Source: Marimicrobium sp913061115
GTDB taxonomy: Bacteria > Pseudomonadota > Gammaproteobacteria > Pseudomonadales > Halieaceae
Assembly: GCF_047729875.1 (NCBI RefSeq)
Contig: NZ_CP159826.1
Coordinates: 3,038,001-3,102,000 of the forward strand
Direction of reading: 5' to 3'
Length of the DNA stretch: 64,000 nucleotides
Under the pieces are notes generated by a model that was not told the DNA's origin, did not search any database, and saw only the letters and a list, made by a program, of their open reading frames with translations. Shown here piece after piece: positions 61,685 through 64,000 of this stretch. The position numbers and the translations under genes were made by a program. Every line of letters begins with the position of its first letter. The first letter of the stretch is position 1.

Positions 61685-63377
61685 TGACAATCTCCTTCAT
61701 TGAGCAACGGCCTTCTGGCTTTTACCTACGCTATACCATCCCCAAGCACCAGCAGCATCTTCTGAGCTATCGACAACTGCGATATAGCCTTCATAATCCG
61801 TCAAAGCGGCTCGCTGTTAAGGTGGCCAGGGCTGTTGTCAGCCGTATTGAGGTATTATTGGCTGCCACCGAGAGGAATCAAGCAGTGCTGGACGATCAGA
61901 CAATCAGACAATCAGGGACACGATTAGGCGTTATGTGCTTGAGGAACAGAGCAGGCTATCAGATGGGCACCTCATCTTTCCACCAAGGAATGAGAATGAG
62001 CACGAGATCACTACTGATTTTATACGTGAAAACCTTGGGCACCTTCGGGCTGTCCTAGCCATCTCTAAGTTTGACGGGGATGAACGCTTCCCCGCTACAA
62101 CGTTCACTGAGAACATCGAGTTGGAAGTGTGCAAGCTATTTAGGCTCGATCCAACTCCAACGAATACCGCAAGCTTAGAGTTTAAGAGGGCTTGTCGCGA
62201 ATGGACCAGAGCAACGAGTGAGCTGTGGACCGAACACCTGCAGCGCCTTGACGGCCAGACGGGGCCTTCTGAACCTTCGTACCTATCGGGTGCTCCCGTT
62301 GTTCGAGTAGAACCCATAGCATCCATTGTGAAGCCACAGGGACCACGCATTAAATCACAGCTAGAACCTTTTATTGATGATAGGAACGCTGGCCGACCAA
62401 TGAGGGAGAATACCGCTGATGCCTACAGAGGGCATGTAAGGGCCTTCACTGATGTCCTGGGAGATCTGCTGGTTGACGAGGTCAGCTACGAGACAGCTAC
62501 ACAGCTCAGAGATACGCTGCTCAAGTTGCCGAAGAATAGGAACAAGAAGAAAGAGTATCGTGATCTGACCGTGAAGCAACTGTTGAAGCTGGACATACCA
62601 GACAGCGAGAAGTTACAGGGCCGTACAGTGGGGGAAATCATTGCAGCCTTGAAGACTCTGTTTGATTGGTTAAAGGTGAAGCGGTTGCTTGAAGTTAATC
62701 CGTTTGATGGTGTGATCGTCGCAAGTAATAGCCAGTCATACGCAAGCCTCTCCCCTACCGATCTCACCACAGTATTCACCAGCGAGTTGTATCAACCCGG
62801 CACTCACCCTTTAGCTAGCCAATGGTGGCTCCCGCTTCTCTCATTGCACACCGGAGCCAGACCTTCTGAACTACTTCAGATGAGGCTTGATGATATAACA
62901 ACAGTGGACGGCATACTGTGCGCTTCTGTGGTGGATGATGCCGACACTGGGCAGCAAGTGAAGACACAAGCTGGCATCCGTACCTTCCCAATTCATCCGC
63001 TGCTGCTGGAGCTGGGCTTTGCTGAGCACATCAAAGAGCTACGAGCTGGCAACCATGATCGTGTGCTTCACGGTATTCCGTTAGGAAATCGAAAGGCTGG
63101 AGACCAAGCTGGGAAATGGTGGAATGAACGCTACCGTGTGAGGCATCTACATGGATTCAAAGAGCAGCGTAAGACCTTGTACAGCTTCAGGCACACCTTT
63201 GTAACGCATGCGTTGAATGTAGCGGACATTGAGTTGCCATTGGTGCAGCAGATTGTAGGGCATGAAAAGAGTCAGATGGGAGCAACGAAGCATTACGATA
63301 AGGGAGCGACCATGACACGGTTGTTTGATGAGCTGAGTAAGGTGAACTTCAAGTTGCCACCTATCAAGCGGGTCTAG
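61684..63377 (+). pseudogene. tyrosine-recombinase integrase, frameshifted
   Basis: A site-specific integrase in two frames. The first 74 codons (MTISFIEQRPSGFYLRYTIP) match the N-terminal domain of long Pseudomonas-type integrases. The rest continues from about 61916 in another frame and contains HTGARPSELL (first catalytic Arg), SFRHTF (His/Arg), GHEKSQMGATKHYDKG (final His and catalytic Tyr). Removing one copy of ACAATCAG (61900-61907 or 61908-61915) joins them cleanly to QTIRDTIRRYVLEE, a 561-residue protein. As it stands the first frame stops at 62058 after 124 residues, and the second could start at GTG 61935 (480 residues). No other lesion is seen. Confidence 0.85.
61900..61915 (+). 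repeat. 8-bp tandem duplication in the integrase gene
   Basis: ACAATCAG occurs twice without a gap (61900-61907, 61908-61915), flanked by TCAG on the left. The 8-base gain shifts the integrase frame. Loss of one copy by slippage would restore it. Confidence 0.85.
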
Positions 63378-63451
63378 CGGCGAGGACAGTGCTGTGCTTC
63401 GGCTAACTACCCTGCTCGACTAAAAGTATGCAAGCTGGAGCGCCTGACAGC

Positions 63452-63473
63452 AAAACGGCCCCCGAAGGAGCCG
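63452..63473 (-). terminator. intrinsic terminator with UUCG tetraloop
   Basis: On the minus strand CGGCTCC pairs with GGGGCCG around TTCG, with one T-G pair, and is followed by TTTT. It lies 30 bases after the stop of the sorting-signal gene. A UUCG loop makes it very stable. Confidence 0.75.
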
Positions 63474-63503
63474 CTGTTTATTGCATTCGCCGAGCGAGCT
63501 TAC

Positions 63504-64000
63504 TCAGACTTTACGCAGTTTCCTGATGCCCACCAGCAACAGCAGTCCTGCCATGATGCCCAGTAGCCACAGTGGGCTGGTTGGGACAGGCGTGGCGCTA
63601 GACGGCGACGTGCCATAGAACGGAGGAGGCGCGACGGTGTCTGGGCCCCCGACAACGAATGGTTCACTCGTTGCAGATGCGGGACTCGTTCCTATAATGT
63701 TCGTCGCTGTTACAAAACACTCATACGTGTCGTCATTGTACATCGAGGGGACTGTAATAGGTGACGTGGGGCCAACTACGTTTACCCGAACCCGCCCCGA
63801 ACCCACCACACGGAGGCAGGAGGCTTCATAGCTGTAAGCTGGCGAGCCATTGTCAATCCCCGGGGTAAAGGCGACGGTAAGCTGACCGGCGCCTGGCGTT
63901 ATCGAGTCTATGGTCGGGGCGTCCGGTGGCGAGCAAACTATCGACGTCGCTGTGATCGTGGTCGAGCCATTGCTAAAGTCCTGCGGCCAACCCGTTGTCC
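63504..64000 (-). CDS. surface protein with FN3-like domain and C-terminal sorting signal (partial)
   Basis: The frame is open from the window edge to a stop at 63504 and continues to the right outside it. I read 165 residues. The main part (PDAPTIDSITPGAGQLTVAF, DNGSPAYSYEASCLRV, SYDDTYECFVTATNIIG-like) is a fibronectin type III-type domain. The end PVPTSPLWLL, then a hydrophobic segment, then RKLRK is an IPTL/PEP-CTERM-like sorting signal (proline motif, membrane helix, basic tail), processed by an exosortase-type enzyme in related systems. The protein is thus probably exported and cell-surface or sheath bound. The start and N-terminal signal peptide are not visible. Confidence 0.7.
   Translation of the reverse strand, partial: TTGWPQDFSNGSTTITATSIVCSPPDAPTIDSITPGAGQLTVAFTPGIDNGSPAYSYEASCLRVVGSGRVRVNVVGPTSPITVPSMYNDDTYECFVTATNIIGTSPASATSEPFVVGGPDTVAPPPFYGTSPSSATPVPTSPLWLLGIMAGLLLLVGIRKLRKV

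Larger units (their letters stand above)
61620..64000. mobile_element. integrated element at tRNA-Leu, right end outside window
   Basis: Directly after the CCA end of tRNA-Leu lies an integrase gene (now frameshifted), oriented away from the tRNA. tRNA 3' ends are common attachment sites of tyrosine recombinases, so attL is probably in the last 20 bases of the tRNA. A sorting-signal protein and a strong terminator follow. The right junction, with a copy of the tRNA 3' end, must lie beyond base 64000. Confidence 0.7.

Noticed and set aside
61684..63377. Programmed frameshift rather than mutation in the integrase
   Set aside because: The shift falls exactly on a tandem 8-bp copy, with no slippery heptamer; a duplication is the better explanation.
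1..64000. CRISPR arrays, rRNA genes and insertion-sequence transposases
   Set aside because: I saw no regularly spaced repeats, no rRNA stretches and no transposase motifs in the window.

Overview
The window is a piece of a gammaproteobacterial chromosome. The housekeeping gene order (nrdR-ribD-ribE-ribBA-ribH-nusB-thiL-pgpA, ettA, radA, dnaB-rplI-DUF2232-rpsR-rpsF-rlmB-rnr) is that of Pseudomonas-like and Cellvibrionales-like Gammaproteobacteria. The many acyl-CoA, P450 and hydroxylase genes suggest a marine, lipid- or terpenoid-degrading member, perhaps Spongiibacteraceae. The family assignment is inference; the class is well supported.

Layout. 0-2.4 kb: a pair of acyl-CoA dehydrogenase subunits on the minus strand (bases 1-92 hold nothing I can support). 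2.4-3.1 kb: a 629-base gene-free stretch with an imperfect hairpin. 3.1-6.5 kb: small membrane protein, exported sulfatase, purT. 6.6-21.6 kb: an accessory catabolic region with two acyl-CoA ligases, a GPH-type transporter, a ThuA-like secreted protein, a cytochrome P450, a SnoaL-like protein, an SDR-ALDH-hydroxyacid dehydrogenase operon and, divergent to it, a two-domain MarR regulator with a di-iron hydroxylase, a CMD-family protein and a crotonase. The MarR and dehydrogenase operons share an intergenic region where both predicted -35 boxes sit in nested inverted repeats. 21.7-25.0 kb: secreted zinc carboxypeptidase-like protein, coaX and birA. 25.2-31.4 kb: leucine/isovalerate operon liuR-liuA-liuB-liuD-liuE, lacking liuC. 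31.5-37.2 kb: yaeQ, an AGMO-like membrane hydroxylase, a DUF2959-like protein, ogt, ydcH-like, cysQ, yrfG, hslR. 37.3-40.5 kb: isoprenoid genes dxs, xseB, ispA. 40.6-49.2 kb: riboflavin/nusB/thiL/pgpA cluster, nrdR and glyA. 49.4-61.4 kb: ettA, radA, an unusual triple-DnaT-domain gene with a lambda-P-like gene facing dnaB, then ribosomal protein genes, rlmB and rnr. 61.5 kb: tRNA-Leu(CAG), and behind its 3' end an integrated element with a frameshifted integrase and a surface protein with a C-terminal sorting signal that runs off the right edge.

Most distinctive points: (1) the RibBA fusion has lost key residues in both its RibB and RibA domains, although a separate intact RibA lies 3 kb away; (2) a chromosomal helicase-loader-like pair (three DnaT domains plus lambda P) sits next to dnaB; (3) the integrase is broken by an exact 8-bp tandem duplication whose removal restores a 561-residue protein; (4) a tandem MarR fusion has a probable leaderless, operator-embedded divergent promoter; (5) liuC is absent from an otherwise complete leucine catabolism operon. 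Everything here was read by eye; no database search was run.
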